Positions 8,600-17,331 of a stretch of DNA of 64,000 nt are shown here, in pieces; within the stretch, counting starts at the first letter, position 1; each line of letters begins with the position of its first letter. The stretch comes from Pantoea phytobeneficialis (lineage in GTDB: Bacteria; Pseudomonadota; Gammaproteobacteria; Enterobacterales; Enterobacteriaceae), in NCBI RefSeq assembly GCF_009728735.1, contig NZ_CP024636.1, forward strand, positions 176,150-240,149. The letters are read 5' to 3'. The position numbers and the translations under genes were made by a program. The notes under the pieces were generated by a model that worked only from the letters and a program-made list of their open reading frames with translations, had not been told where the DNA came from and did not search any database.

Positions 8600-9852
8600 T
8601 GTCACTCGCTAAAGCCTCGGTGTGGACCGCATCGTCCACGCTGGTCAAAATTGTTGCCGGGTTGCTGGTGGTCAAATTGCTGGCCGTCAGTTTCGGCCCG
8701 GAAGGTGTCGGCCAGGCCGGAAACTTCCGTCAGCTGATTACCGTGCTCGGCGTGCTGGCCGGTGCCGGCATATTTAACGGCGTGACCACCTATGTGGCGC
8801 AATTTCAGCAGCAACCCGCGTCGCTACGGGCTGTCACCGGAACGGCATCCGCGCTGGTGCTTGGCTTCTCCACGCTACTGGCGGTGGTGTTTTTGCTGGC
8901 TGCGGCACCAATTAGCCGGGCGTTATTCGGCCACGATCATTATCAGGGCGTGGTACGCATCGTGGCATTTCTCCAGCTTGGTATCGCTTGGGCGAATCTG
9001 ACGCTGGCATTGTTGAAAGGTTTTCGTGATGCACGCGGTAATGCGTTGGCGCTGATTGCCGGTAGCCTGATTGGCGTGGTGGCATATGCGCTGTGCTGGT
9101 GGATCGGCGGTTACGCCGGAGCATTGGTTGGGTTAGCGCTGGTGCCTGCGCTGGTGGTGATCCCAGCGCTGATGATGTTGCGACGTCATCAGCAGGTGTT
9201 GCCACTACGTTGGTTAAAACCGGTCTGGGAGCCGGAACTGGTGCGCAATCTGGCGAAGTTTACCCTCATGGCGCTGATCACCTCGGTGACGCTGCCGGTG
9301 GCCTGGGTGTTGATGCGAAACCTGCTGGCGCAACAGCAAGGCTGGGCGCAGGTCGGGTTGTGGCAAGGTGTCACCAGCATTTCTGATGCGTATCTGCAAT
9401 TTATCACCGCCACCTTTAGCGTCTGGCTGTTGCCAACCCTGGCCCGGCTGGAGCATAAGCCACAGATTGCGAGGGAAATTTTGCGCGCGCTGCGCTTTGT
9501 TTTGCCCGCGGTGGCGGCTGCCAGCTTCTGCGTCTGGTTATTGCGTGATGTGGCCATCTGGCTGCTTTTCTCCACAAAGTTCGCCGCGATGCGCGATCTG
9601 TTTGTCTGGCAACTGTGTGGTGACGTGTTCAAAGTCGGTGCCTATGTCTTTGGTTACCTGGTTATCGCTAAAGCGTCGCTGCGTTTCTATATTTTGACGG
9701 AAGTCAGCCAGTTCATCTTACTGATGGCGTTTTCCCACTGGTTGATTCCGCTACATGGGACGGTCGGTGCCGCACAAGCCTACATGGCGACCTACATTTG
9801 CTACTTTGCGCTCTGCTGTGGCGCCTTCACCCTTTATTGCCGAAGAAAATGA
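8599..9852 (+). CDS. wzxE: ECA lipid III flippase WzxE
   Basis: WzxE moves the undecaprenyl-PP-linked ECA trisaccharide (lipid III) across the inner membrane. The 417-residue protein is almost wholly hydrophobic, with about 12 predicted membrane segments typical of the MOP/Wzx family. It is collinear with E. coli WzxE (start MSLAKAS; GVTTYVAQF; FTLMALITSVTLPVAW). The start overlaps the wecE stop as TGATG and the stop overlaps the wecF start as ATGA. Confidence 0.96.
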   Translation: MSLAKASVWTASSTLVKIVAGLLVVKLLAVSFGPEGVGQAGNFRQLITVLGVLAGAGIFNGVTTYVAQFQQQPASLRAVTGTASALVLGFSTLLAVVFLLAAAPISRALFGHDHYQGVVRIVAFLQLGIAWANLTLALLKGFRDARGNALALIAGSLIGVVAYALCWWIGGYAGALVGLALVPALVVIPALMMLRRHQQVLPLRWLKPVWEPELVRNLAKFTLMALITSVTLPVAWVLMRNLLAQQQGWAQVGLWQGVTSISDAYLQFITATFSVWLLPTLARLEHKPQIAREILRALRFVLPAVAAASFCVWLLRDVAIWLLFSTKFAAMRDLFVWQLCGDVFKVGAYVFGYLVIAKASLRFYILTEVSQFILLMAFSHWLIPLHGTVGAAQAYMATYICYFALCCGAFTLYCRRK

Positions 9853-10919
9853 CGTTAACTCATGTGCTGGGATCGGATATCCCCCATCATAATCACACCG
9901 TGCTGCGCTTCTTTAATGATGTGATCAGCGCGCAACTGCCGCAGGAGACGCCTCGTCGATTTATGGTGGTCACACCAACGCCAGACGCATTACAGGCTTA
10001 TCAGGCATTGCAAATTGAAACCTTTCCCGACAAGCGGGCGCTGGCACGGGCGGTGATCAACCGTGCGACAGACCGGCAGCAGCGCTTCTTTTTCCACGGG
10101 CAATTTAATCCCGGGCTTTGGCTGGCGTTGTTGAGTGGCAAACTGCGACGCAACCAGGCGTTCTGGCATGTATGGGGCGCAGATTTATATGAAGAGGGCA
10201 GCGGTCTGAAGTATCAGCTGTTCTATCTGCTGCGGCGTCTCGCCCAAGGACGTATGGCGCGCGTGTTCGCGACACGCGGCGACCTGTACCATTATCAGCA
10301 ACGGCATCCGCGGGTGCCGACATCTTTGCTTTATTTCCCGACACGGATGCCGGAATGTGCCGTGCCTGTTGCGACAGAACCGCATGATTTTACCGTGTTG
10401 TTGGGTAATTCGGGCGATCGCAGCAATCGCCATATCGCGGGTTTGCAGGCGATCAAGTCACAGTTTGGTGACCAAATAAAGGTGGTGATACCGCTTGGCT
10501 ATCCCGCTAATAATGATACATATATTAACGAAGTCGCTACTGAAGCCGCGTTACTTTTCCCCAATGGGCAGGTTACGCTGTTGCGCGATAAGATCGATTT
10601 TGACGCCTATCTTGCGCTGCTCAGCCGTTGCCACCTGGGTTATTTTATGTTTGAACGCCAGCAGGGGATTGGTACCCTTTGCCTGCTGATTCAGGCTGGC
10701 ATTCCGTTTGTTCTCAGCCGCAAAAACCCGTTCTGGCGCGATCTTAGTGAGCAGGGATTACCGGTGTTGTTCAGCGACGATGCTCTGGACAGCGCTCGGG
10801 TCGCAGAGGCACAGCGCCAGCTGATGCAGTGCGATCCTGCCTCCATCGCATTCTTTGCCCCCGGCTATCTGGCAGGGTGGCGCGAGGCACTCACTCTGAG
10901 TGAAACGGAGAACTTATGA
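9849..10919 (+). CDS. wecF: TDP-Fuc4NAc:lipid II Fuc4NAc transferase
   Basis: WecF adds Fuc4NAc to lipid II (GlcNAc-ManNAcA-PP-undecaprenol), completing the ECA repeat unit at the cytoplasmic face. The 356-residue product matches E. coli WecF in the N-terminus ([20 protein letters not shown]), the FFFHGQFNP and [10 protein letters not shown] blocks and [11 protein letters not shown]. The ATG at 9849 overlaps the wzxE stop. The stop overlaps the wzyE start as ATGA. Confidence 0.96.
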   Translation: MTLTHVLGSDIPHHNHTVLRFFNDVISAQLPQETPRRFMVVTPTPDALQAYQALQIETFPDKRALARAVINRATDRQQRFFFHGQFNPGLWLALLSGKLRRNQAFWHVWGADLYEEGSGLKYQLFYLLRRLAQGRMARVFATRGDLYHYQQRHPRVPTSLLYFPTRMPECAVPVATEPHDFTVLLGNSGDRSNRHIAGLQAIKSQFGDQIKVVIPLGYPANNDTYINEVATEAALLFPNGQVTLLRDKIDFDAYLALLSRCHLGYFMFERQQGIGTLCLLIQAGIPFVLSRKNPFWRDLSEQGLPVLFSDDALDSARVAEAQRQLMQCDPASIAFFAPGYLAGWREALTLSETENL

Positions 10920-12259
10920 CCCTCTTGCAGTTCAGCGGTCTGCTGGTGGTGTATTTGTTCTCGCTGGGTTTTATCCTGACTCTGACCTGGCGGGAATTTA
11001 AACGGGTGCGTTTCAACTTCCACCTGTTCTTTACCATTCTGTTTTTACTGACATTTTATTTTGGCTTTCCACTGACCAGCATTCTGGTGTTCCGCTTCAA
11101 TATGGCGGTGGTGCCCGCAGAATTTCTGTTGCAGGCGCTACTGGCTGCCACCAGTTTCTATGCCATCTATTACGTGAGCTACAAAGTCCGTTTGCGTCCG
11201 GCCACTCGCGTGCCGCGCAAACCCTGGTTGCAGATGAACCGGGTGGAAACCCATCTCACCTGTCTGCTGTTGGCGCTGGTGGCAATCGGCACCGTAACGG
11301 TGTTTTTCCTGCATAATGGCCTGCTGCTGTTCCGGCTGACGGCCTATAACCAGATCTTCTCCAGCGAAGTCTCCGGTGTGGCGCTAAAACGCTTCTTCTA
11401 CTTCTTCATCCCGGCGATGTTGATTCGTTACTTCCTCAACCCGACACTGCGTCAGTGGCTGCTGTTTTTGCTGGTTTCCGTGGCTTTTGGCCTGCTGACC
11501 TATGCGTTGGTGGGGGGCACGCGCGCGAACATCATCATCGCCTTTGCGTTGTTCCTGTTTATCGGTATTACCCGCGGCTGGATCACGCTGTGGATGCTGG
11601 CCGCTGCGGGGGTGCTGGCGATTGGCGGCATGTTCTGGCTGGCGCTGCGACGTTATAACCTCGATGTGATGGGGGATGAGGCGTTTTACACCTTCCTTTA
11701 TCTGACGCGCGATACCTTCTCTCCGTGGGAGAATCTGGCGTTGTTGTTACAGCATTACGACAAAATCTCGTTTCAGGGCTTGGCCCCAATGTGGCGTGAT
11801 TTTTACGTATTTATTCCCAGCTGGCTGTGGCCGGGACGTCCGTCGATGGTGCTGAACAGCGCCAACTACTTTACCTGGGAAGTGCTCAATAACCACTCCG
11901 GGCTGGCGATCTCGCCAACGTTACTTGGGTCGCTGTTGGTGATGGGTGGCGTGTGGTTTATTCCGCTGGGTGCCGTTGCGGTGGGCCTGTTAATGAAAGG
12001 CTTCGATACGCTTTACGCGCGTGGTCGTCATGAGACTAATCGTTATAACGGGGCCATTTTGCAAAGTTTTTGTTTTGGTGCGGTGTTTAACATGATCGTG
12101 CTGGCGCGTGAAGGGCTGGATGCCTTCGGTTCACGCGTGGTGTTTTTCTGCGTTATTTTTGCCGCCTGCTTATTGGTGGCGAAGTTGCTTTACTGGCTGC
12201 TGGATCGTGCCGGATTGATCCGACAACGCGGTGAGCCGGTGTTACCCAGCCCTTTTTAA
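10916..12259 (+). CDS. wzyE: ECA polymerase WzyE
   Basis: WzyE polymerises ECA trisaccharide units in the periplasm under WzzE control. The 447-residue protein has about 11 hydrophobic segments and a long, less hydrophobic middle portion with periplasmic sequence ([24 protein letters not shown] type). Length and order match E. coli WzyE (450 residues). The ATG overlaps the wecF stop; 24 bases follow before wecG. Confidence 0.95.
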   Translation: MTLLQFSGLLVVYLFSLGFILTLTWREFKRVRFNFHLFFTILFLLTFYFGFPLTSILVFRFNMAVVPAEFLLQALLAATSFYAIYYVSYKVRLRPATRVPRKPWLQMNRVETHLTCLLLALVAIGTVTVFFLHNGLLLFRLTAYNQIFSSEVSGVALKRFFYFFIPAMLIRYFLNPTLRQWLLFLLVSVAFGLLTYALVGGTRANIIIAFALFLFIGITRGWITLWMLAAAGVLAIGGMFWLALRRYNLDVMGDEAFYTFLYLTRDTFSPWENLALLLQHYDKISFQGLAPMWRDFYVFIPSWLWPGRPSMVLNSANYFTWEVLNNHSGLAISPTLLGSLLVMGGVWFIPLGAVAVGLLMKGFDTLYARGRHETNRYNGAILQSFCFGAVFNMIVLAREGLDAFGSRVVFFCVIFAACLLVAKLLYWLLDRAGLIRQRGEPVLPSPF

Positions 12260-12283
12260 CCTCCGGGGACAACAGGAAAACGT

Positions 12284-13033
12284 TTGACGTTGAATACGAT
12301 AAAAAAAGAGGAGCCGCGTTATTCGCTACGCGGTATCGATCTCTACGCTTTTCAGGATGGGGCGTCCTTTCTCGACTTTCTTCTGCCTGACGAGAAGCCG
12401 CGCAGTGGCACGCTGGTGGCGATCAATGCCGAAAAAATGTTGACGCTGGAAAGCGATGCACAAGTCCGTGCGTTGATTGAGCAAGCCGAATTTAAATATG
12501 CCGATGGCATCAGCATTGTGCGTTCGTTACGCAAGAAATATCCGCAGATACGGGTAAACAGAATTGCCGGAGCCGATTTGTGGGAGGCATTGATGGAACG
12601 TGCTGGCCGCAGTGGCATCCCGGTCTTTTTGATTGGCGGTCGTGACGCCGTGTTGCAGGAAACTTGCGAAAAACTACGCCGTCAGTGGCAGGTGAACATT
12701 GTCGGCAGCCAGGATGGCTATTTTACCCTGGATGAGCGCGAGGCGTTATTTACGCGTATTGCTGCCAGCAAAGCGCAGATTGTGACTGTCGCGCTGGGAT
12801 CGCCGCGTCAGGAGTTGCTGATGCGTGATTGCCGCGCCCATTGGCCCGACGCGCTGTATATGGGGGTAGGTGGCACCTACGATGTGTTTACCGGACGGGT
12901 GGCGCGCGCGCCCCGTAGCTGGCAAAAACTTGGGCTGGAATGGCTGTATCGCTTGATTCGTCAGCCTTCGCGCTGGCGACGCCAAATAAAGTTGCTGAAA
13001 TATTTAGGCTATCACTGGCGCGGCGATCTCTGA
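12284..13033 (+). CDS. wecG: UDP-ManNAcA:lipid I ManNAcA transferase (TTG start)
   Basis: WecG transfers ManNAcA from UDP-ManNAcA to GlcNAc-PP-undecaprenol, forming ECA lipid II. The 249-residue protein belongs to the WecG/TagA family, seen in [27 protein letters not shown] and [19 protein letters not shown]. The start appears to be TTG at 12284, with AGGA about 6-8 bases upstream; no ATG lies nearby in frame. It is the last gene of the ECA operon. In E. coli yifK follows, but here the tRNA operon comes next. Confidence 0.93.
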   Translation: MTLNTIKKEEPRYSLRGIDLYAFQDGASFLDFLLPDEKPRSGTLVAINAEKMLTLESDAQVRALIEQAEFKYADGISIVRSLRKKYPQIRVNRIAGADLWEALMERAGRSGIPVFLIGGRDAVLQETCEKLRRQWQVNIVGSQDGYFTLDEREALFTRIAASKAQIVTVALGSPRQELLMRDCRAHWPDALYMGVGGTYDVFTGRVARAPRSWQKLGLEWLYRLIRQPSRWRRQIKLLKYLGYHWRGDL

Positions 13034-13034
13034 T

Positions 13035-13058
13035 ATTGCTGATTAATGCAGCAATTTC
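13035..13058 (+). terminator. weak hairpin after wecG
   Basis: A 7-bp stem (13035-13041 with 13049-13055) with a 7-base loop is followed by only TTTCT. It is the only terminator-like structure between wecG and the tRNA promoter. Activity is uncertain because the T-tract is short. Confidence 0.35.
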
Positions 13059-13141
13059 TGGTTGGGGCAGGCATAAAGTGCAGTATTTATCGACGGAATG
13101 CACAAAGCGTAACCAAACGCGTTTTTTTATGAAAAAAGCAC

Positions 13142-13170
13142 TGGACAGTCTGGTATCAGGTCCGTAGTAT
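13142..13170 (+). promoter_or_regulatory. tRNA operon promoter
   Basis: TGGACA at 13142-13147, a 17-bp spacer and TAGTAT at 13165-13170 form a good sigma-70 promoter. A GC-containing segment follows and the first tRNA begins 21 bases later. This is what is expected for a stable-RNA promoter, corresponding to the E. coli argX promoter. Confidence 0.8.
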
Positions 13171-13191
13171 GCACATCCGCAACGGCGCTAC

Positions 13192-13268
<77 letters not shown>

Positions 13269-13331
13269 TTAAGTTTGTGCGCAAGAGCTTCGGTGGTTTT
13301 AAATACCGCGTTAGGCAGTAAAAAGATTTAT

Positions 13332-13408
13332 GGTGGCTATAGCTCAGTTGGTAGAGCCCTGGATTGTGATTCCAGTTGTCGTGGGTTCGAGTCCCATTAG
13401 CCACCCCA
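13332..13408 (+). tRNA. hisR: tRNA-His (GTG)
   Basis: The 77-base gene includes the extra 5' G characteristic of tRNA-His. Its anticodon loop reads TTGTGAT (anticodon GTG) and CCA is encoded. It is nearly identical to E. coli hisR. Confidence 0.97.
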
Positions 13409-13424
13409 GATTTTGCTGGGACAT

Positions 13425-13511
13425 GCGAAGGTGGCGGAATTGGTAGACGCGCTAGCTTCAGGTGTTAGTGTCTTAACGGACGTGAGGGTTCAAGTCCCTC
13501 TCTTCGCACCA
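13425..13511 (+). tRNA. leuT: tRNA-Leu (CAG)
   Basis: This 87-base class II tRNA has a long variable arm (TGTCTTAACGGACG), anticodon CAG and an encoded CCA. It matches E. coli leuT in position and sequence. Confidence 0.97.
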
Positions 13512-13536
13512 GGCAAAATATTAAGATAAAAAAAAT

Positions 13537-13613
13537 CGGCGAGTAGCGCAGCTTGGTAGCGCAACTGGTTTGGGACCAGTGGGTCGGAGGTTCGAATCCT
13601 CTCTCGCCGACCA
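13537..13613 (+). tRNA. proM: tRNA-Pro (TGG)
   Basis: The 77-base gene has acceptor CGGCGAG pairing with CTCGCCG, anticodon TGG in loop TTTGGGA, and an encoded CCA. It appears identical to E. coli proM and is last in the operon. Confidence 0.97.
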
Positions 13614-13629
13614 TCTTAATATGAAAAAC

Positions 13630-13654
13630 AACCTGCTAAGAGCAGGTTTTTTTT
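13630..13654 (+). terminator. tRNA operon terminator
   Basis: An 8-bp stem (AACCTGCT, loop AAG, AGCAGGTT) is followed by eight T residues. It lies 16 bases after proM. Confidence 0.92.
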
Positions 13655-13682
13655 CGTCCGTAGAAAAGTGATTTCATGCCAT

Positions 13683-13700
13683 TGTCTCTGTTCTGAGACA
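13683..13700 (+). promoter_or_regulatory. GlrR-type activator box 1 (TGTC-N10-GACA)
   Basis: TGTC and GACA are separated by exactly ten bases, the consensus bound by the response regulator GlrR upstream of glmY and glmZ in enterobacteria. This is the most distal of three copies; its centre lies about 63 bp before the next. Confidence 0.75.
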
Positions 13701-13745
13701 TGCAACTTAATGATTTATATGTATTTTACATATCCTTGCATTGTC

Positions 13746-13763
13746 TGTCGCTCAGCGGAGACA
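13746..13763 (+). promoter_or_regulatory. GlrR-type activator box 2 (TGTC-N10-GACA)
   Basis: This is a second exact TGTC-N10-GACA match. Its centre is about 32 bp before the third box, close to three helical turns, so boxes 2 and 3 would lie on the same face of the DNA. Confidence 0.78.
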
Positions 13764-13777
13764 ATCTGAAGCTGGTT

Positions 13778-13795
13778 TGTCGCTGTTTCCCGACA
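13778..13795 (+). promoter_or_regulatory. GlrR-type activator box 3 (TGTC-N10-GACA)
   Basis: This is the third exact TGTC-N10-GACA match, about 110 bp before the glmZ start. That is the usual distance for a sigma-54 enhancer site acting through an IHF-bent loop. Confidence 0.78.
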
Positions 13796-13826
13796 TCATC
13801 GTTTGGCTTTACCATACCTGTTAAAA

Positions 13827-13839
13827 TAACCATTTGATA
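13827..13839 (+). promoter_or_regulatory. IHF site between enhancers and glmZ promoter
   Basis: TAACCATTTGATA fits the reverse IHF consensus YAA-N4-TTGATW at every position and lies in an AT-rich stretch. It sits between the GlrR-type boxes and the -24/-12 promoter, as in known sigma-54-controlled glmY and glmZ promoters. Confidence 0.7.
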
Positions 13840-13869
13840 AATATAGATTTAATTTGTCATCTGCAAACC

Positions 13870-13885
13870 TGGCACGGCTTGTGCA
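13870..13885 (+). promoter_or_regulatory. sigma-54 (-24/-12) promoter of glmZ
   Basis: TGGCAC-N5-GTGCA carries the invariant GG (13871-13872) and GC (13883-13884) 10 bases apart, placing the start at about 13896-13897, exactly where GlmZ begins. A -10-like TAATAT (13887-13892) also lies in the right place for sigma-70, but I see no good -35, so sigma-54 control probably dominates. Confidence 0.8.
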
Positions 13886-13896
13886 ATAATATCTTC

Positions 13897-14093
13897 GTAG
13901 ATGCTCATTCCACCTCTTATGTCTGCTGATGCTGCATAAACCTGGGAATGATGCAGAGCCCCTTACGGTATCCGTTGTCCAGCCAGGCAGCATCGCGCAA
14001 GCCTTACTGCAAACCCGGACATTACGTTGAGTCGGATACCATCAGTTGTCTTACCGACCTGATCTTACACCTGCCTCTGGCAGGTGTTTTTTT
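13897..14093 (+). ncRNA. glmZ: small regulatory RNA GlmZ
   Basis: GlmZ is an Hfq-binding sRNA that activates translation of glmS (glucosamine-6-phosphate synthase) and is controlled through RapZ, RNase E and the decoy GlmY. The 5' end GTAGATGCTCATTCCA, the internal CATAAAC...GGAATGA and GCAGAGCC...TTACGGT blocks, and the 3' ACGTTGAGT...AGTTGTC...GACCTG blocks agree with E. coli GlmZ. The RNA ends in a terminator (CACCTGCC, loop, GGCAGGTG, seven T residues). The gene lies between the proM tRNA cluster and hemY, the E. coli locus. Length is about 197 bases against 207. Recognition is from remembered sequence plus synteny. Confidence 0.92.
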
Positions 14094-14107
14094 ATCTGCA
14101 AAATCTA

Positions 14108-14166
14108 CGCGATAAATCGCGCCGCTATGCATCACATACATTCTGTAGTGGCGTGATTTATCTCGC
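14108..14166 (+). repeat. palindromic repeat copy A (inverted arms)
   Basis: Two imperfect inverted arms, CGCGATAAATCGCGCCGCTA (14108-14127) and TAGTGGCGTGATTTATCTCG (14146-14165), flank a short spacer. The unit recurs near 28135, 34229, 36874 and 56063. Here the arms are in the opposite order to copies C, D and E. It lies between the convergent glmZ and hemY terminators. Confidence 0.8.
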
Positions 14167-14185
14167 CTGATGATAGAATTTGGCG

Positions 14186-14209
14186 AAAAAAAAGCCGGGC
14201 AAGCCCGGC
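14186..14209 (-). terminator. hemCDXY operon terminator
   Basis: On the minus strand a perfect 7-bp stem (GCCGGGC, loop TT, GCCCGGC) is followed by eight T residues. It lies 25 bases beyond the hemY stop and converges with the glmZ terminator. Confidence 0.93.
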
Positions 14210-14234
14210 GTGCACAAAAATAACAATCGAGAAA

Positions 14235-15431
14235 TCAGGCGCTGGGGTTGTTCTTCAACGTCAGCAGGAGTCCTTCACGACGCATCTTCGCCGCTTCTTC
14301 CGGCCGGTGCATGCGATCGAAGACATCCGCCAGCCATGCGTAATCAAACGCATCGGGACGCTGCGCCAGTGCCTGCTGGAAGGCTTCTGCTGCCTGCTGC
14401 CACTCGCCGTGACGCATCAGCATCTGGCCCAGCGTGCTGTGCAGCAGCGGTGTTGCGCCATGCTGTTTAATTTGATTGCGCAGCGCTTTCTCCAGCGACT
14501 CTGGATCGCCGCTTTTGATACGCGGCATCAGCAGCACCAGACGATCGTCATACTGGCGCTTCAGCCCATCCAGCACGATAGCTTGCGCGGTATCCGGGTC
14601 ATCGCACTCAATCAGATGTTCCGCCATTGCCACCTGCAACGCAGTTTCCTGACGGGTTTTACGGCTCTGATTTTGCCACCAGCGTTTCAGGCCATCGCTG
14701 CCCTGGTCGGCCATCGCCTGATTCATCAGGCCCAGCCATGCTTGCTGCTGGAGCGCTGCGCGCTGGGTATCATCGTTGATCTGCACTTTTTGCATCGAGG
14801 GCAGGATATCCAGCAGCGCGCCCCAGGCACCCGTACGGATATAGGCCTGCTCAGCCAGACGTAACACTTCAGGGTGACGTGGTGCCACTTCCAGCAAACG
14901 GTCGATGCCATGACGGGCGGCGTGGTCTTCATTGCGCGCCAGTTGCAGACGAACTCGGGTAATCTCCACCGGAATGGTGTCGTTTTGCGACAGCTCGGCG
15001 GCACGTTCCAGATGCTGGTTAGCGCGAAGCTCGTCGCCACGCTGCTGCGCTGCTTCTGCCGCCAGCAGATAGTTAGCGACTGGCTGGTCGGCGTGATCGG
15101 CATCTTTCGACAGCAGTTTCTCAACTTGCTTGTAATCGCCTTCTGCCAGCTTCATCAGCGCGGTTTGAGTATGACGCTGCGCGCGACGACGCTTACGACC
15201 GGTAAACCAGCCACGGGTACGTGCGCCGGTACGGAACAGACGGCGCAGTACCCACTCAACGAACAGAATCACCAGCAGGCTGAGGATCAGGATGATGGCC
15301 AGGCCGGTAACGCTGGTTTCAATGTTCCAGTTGTCGGTCTGGATCAGCACATAACCCTGATGACCGGCCAACATTGGGCCGAGCACCACACCGGCGATCA
15401 ACAGCAGAAAAAGTACCAATACTTTTAGCAT
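14235..15431 (-). CDS. hemY: HemY, inner-membrane TPR protein of the heme operon
   Basis: HemY is a membrane-anchored tetratricopeptide protein of the enterobacterial hemCDXY operon. It is linked genetically to late heme synthesis and has no known catalytic activity of its own; it is not the Bacillus protoporphyrinogen oxidase of the same name. The 398-residue product, equal to E. coli HemY, has two N-terminal membrane helices (about 1-21 and 42-62), an arginine-rich cytosolic stretch (GWFTGRKRRRAQR), then TPR-like helical pairs to the C-terminus. It starts 2 bases after hemX and is the last gene before the terminator. Confidence 0.96.
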   Translation of the reverse strand: MLKVLVLFLLLIAGVVLGPMLAGHQGYVLIQTDNWNIETSVTGLAIILILSLLVILFVEWVLRRLFRTGARTRGWFTGRKRRRAQRHTQTALMKLAEGDYKQVEKLLSKDADHADQPVANYLLAAEAAQQRGDELRANQHLERAAELSQNDTIPVEITRVRLQLARNEDHAARHGIDRLLEVAPRHPEVLRLAEQAYIRTGAWGALLDILPSMQKVQINDDTQRAALQQQAWLGLMNQAMADQGSDGLKRWWQNQSRKTRQETALQVAMAEHLIECDDPDTAQAIVLDGLKRQYDDRLVLLMPRIKSGDPESLEKALRNQIKQHGATPLLHSTLGQMLMRHGEWQQAAEAFQQALAQRPDAFDYAWLADVFDRMHRPEEAAKMRREGLLLTLKNNPSA

Positions 15432-15433
15432 GC

Positions 15434-16567
15434 TTAGCCTCCCTGCTGGTCAGCCGCAACCGATGGCTGCGCCAACAGATTACGCACGCGGGTTTGCATC
15501 AACTTATCCAGCAGTTGCTGGCTTTCCAACGAATCAGGGACATCCATCGAGATACTTTGCTGGCTCAGCTCGTCCAACTGATCAAGGAAGGCTTTGGTAG
15601 CGGCATCATTGGTGTCATACCAGGCACGTACCCAGGTGGAGACGGCATCAATCGATTGTTTGTAGATTTCGTCCTGATGGCGTGGCACGGCCTGGGCGGC
15701 GATCAGCAGACGCGAACGGATATTTTCTCGCAGATAGACATCCTGGTTCGGCGCCAGCAGCGGCTGCGCGGTGTTATCGCGGCGGCGGATGGTGATAAAG
15801 CCGTCCATAAAGTTGTGCCAGCTTTTCACCAGATTCTGCCGCCATTCATGCAGTGAGCTGGAAAGCTCGCCGCTGTCGGCATCCATCGGCGAATCGTCGT
15901 TGTCGTTATCTGCCAGTCGCAGGTTATCCACGCCGTTCGACAGTTGGTTCAGCTTGAGGATGATGCCGTCGTAATCGACCTGGCTGACGGCTGCAAGCGA
16001 GCTGATATCCTGAGTCAGGGCGCGACGTACATTCATTACGCTCGGATCATTCATTTCCGCGAGGCTGGTGTCTGCGCTTTTCAGCAACGCGGCTGCGGTG
16101 GTGACATCCTGATCGCTCCACAGCTTACGCCCCGCCAGTTTGACCAGATAATCGGCCTGCGCCAGCAGCCAGGTGCGGGTATCGTTACCCGAAATAGTGG
16201 CGACTTTTTGCCGTAAGGCTTCCAGCTCTTTGGCGCTGGCGTCTTGTTGGTTACGTGCTTCCTGCAAGGCGCTGTTGGCGCTTTCCAGTTGCTGCGTCAG
16301 CTGTTGTTTATCGCTGCCCAGTTGCTGTTGCAGTGCGCTCAGTTGCTCACTCAGATTCTGGTTAGTCTGAGCCTGTAAGTCGGCCTGGTGTTTCCCATTC
16401 AGGTAAAGGCCCGCGCCAATCGCCAGCGCAATCACAATCGCCACCGCACCCAGCACCTTGCCATCGCGTTTGTTGTCGCGCGGTGATTTTTTAGCTGGAG
16501 GAGTAGCGTTGTCGCCCGCTGGTGTGGTTTCGTCAACCACGGCGGAGGAGGCTTTTTGTTCCGTCAT
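15434..16567 (-). CDS. hemX: HemX, membrane-anchored coiled-coil protein
   Basis: HemX is often annotated as uroporphyrinogen-III C-methyltransferase, but this protein shows no SAM-methyltransferase motifs. The 377-residue chain has a charged, proline-containing N-terminal tail, one membrane segment (about 38-55), a glutamine-rich coiled coil (about 60-125) and a helical C-terminal domain with [20 protein letters not shown] and [18 protein letters not shown]. This architecture matches E. coli HemX. It probably acts as a scaffold with HemY; its function is not established. Confidence 0.94.
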   Translation of the reverse strand: MTEQKASSAVVDETTPAGDNATPPAKKSPRDNKRDGKVLGAVAIVIALAIGAGLYLNGKHQADLQAQTNQNLSEQLSALQQQLGSDKQQLTQQLESANSALQEARNQQDASAKELEALRQKVATISGNDTRTWLLAQADYLVKLAGRKLWSDQDVTTAAALLKSADTSLAEMNDPSVMNVRRALTQDISSLAAVSQVDYDGIILKLNQLSNGVDNLRLADNDNDDSPMDADSGELSSSLHEWRQNLVKSWHNFMDGFITIRRRDNTAQPLLAPNQDVYLRENIRSRLLIAAQAVPRHQDEIYKQSIDAVSTWVRAWYDTNDAATKAFLDQLDELSQQSISMDVPDSLESQQLLDKLMQTRVRNLLAQPSVAADQQGG

Positions 16568-16590
16568 TGCGGCTCATCCCAATGTTAAGT

Positions 16591-17331
16591 TCAGCGTAAC
16601 GCACGCAGCAGCGCATCGTTATCGGCACCATCGGCTACATCAATATCCTGCCAGCCCAGTGTGGCTGCCAGGGTAGCCAAACGTTCACTGACGACCACCA
16701 GCCGACAGTGTAATAACCATTCCCGTCGATCGATTGGCGGAAACAGCGCAAACAGTTGTTGTAACATTTCACCGCTGGTCACCACCAGCGTGGTAATTCC
16801 GCGATCGCGCCAGCGACGCCCCTCAACGGCACCGTCGTAGGTTTTTTCGCAACGTTGGTAGCATTCGCAGTAACGCACATCGGCACCGCGTTCCGTCAGG
16901 GTATCTGCCAGCAACTCACGACCGGGACTGCCGCGCAGAATTAAGGCACGTTTGCCGTTCACCTGTTGTAAACGGTTGAGACGCACCAGTTCTTCGCTGG
17001 TTTCCCGCGCATGAGGATAGTCTACTTTCAGATTACTGACGGTATGCAACGCCAGCGCGGTGCTGCGGCCAATGGCGTAGTAATCAAGATGCGTGGGCCA
17101 GGCGAAGCCCTGACTTTGCAACGCCGGGTGGGCAAAGGTCACCACCTGTTGTGACAACAAGAACACCAGGTCACCGGGTTGCAGTGCGGCAAGTTGTTGT
17201 GGCAAGTGAACAATATCGCGACCCGGTGTGAACTCAATCAGCGGTAAGATCCACGCCAGTTTCCCCTGGGTTCGCAAACGTGCGACCAGTTCACTGGCTG
17301 CTGGCTCGGGACGGGTCACGAGAATGGTCAT
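16591..17331 (-). CDS. hemD: uroporphyrinogen-III synthase
   Basis: HemD cyclises hydroxymethylbilane with inversion of ring D to uroporphyrinogen III, the branch point to heme, siroheme and cobalamin. The 246-residue protein matches the E. coli length. It begins [20 protein letters not shown] and has the two-domain HemD pattern with [21 protein letters not shown] and [14 protein letters not shown]. Its ATG overlaps the hemC stop by 4 bases, implying coupled translation. Confidence 0.96.
   Translation of the reverse strand: MTILVTRPEPAASELVARLRTQGKLAWILPLIEFTPGRDIVHLPQQLAALQPGDLVFLLSQQVVTFAHPALQSQGFAWPTHLDYYAIGRSTALALHTVSNLKVDYPHARETSEELVRLNRLQQVNGKRALILRGSPGRELLADTLTERGADVRYCECYQRCEKTYDGAVEGRRWRDRGITTLVVTSGEMLQQLFALFPPIDRREWLLHCRLVVVSERLATLAATLGWQDIDVADGADNDALLRALR

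Noticed and set aside
14235..15431. HemY as protoporphyrinogen oxidase
   Set aside because: It has no FAD-binding GxGxxG at the N-terminus; it is a TPR membrane protein. The oxidase here is hemG at 63202.
15434..16567. HemX as uroporphyrinogen-III C-methyltransferase
   Set aside because: The sequence is a membrane anchor, coiled coil and helical domain, and shows none of the SAM-binding motifs of CysG/CobA-type enzymes.
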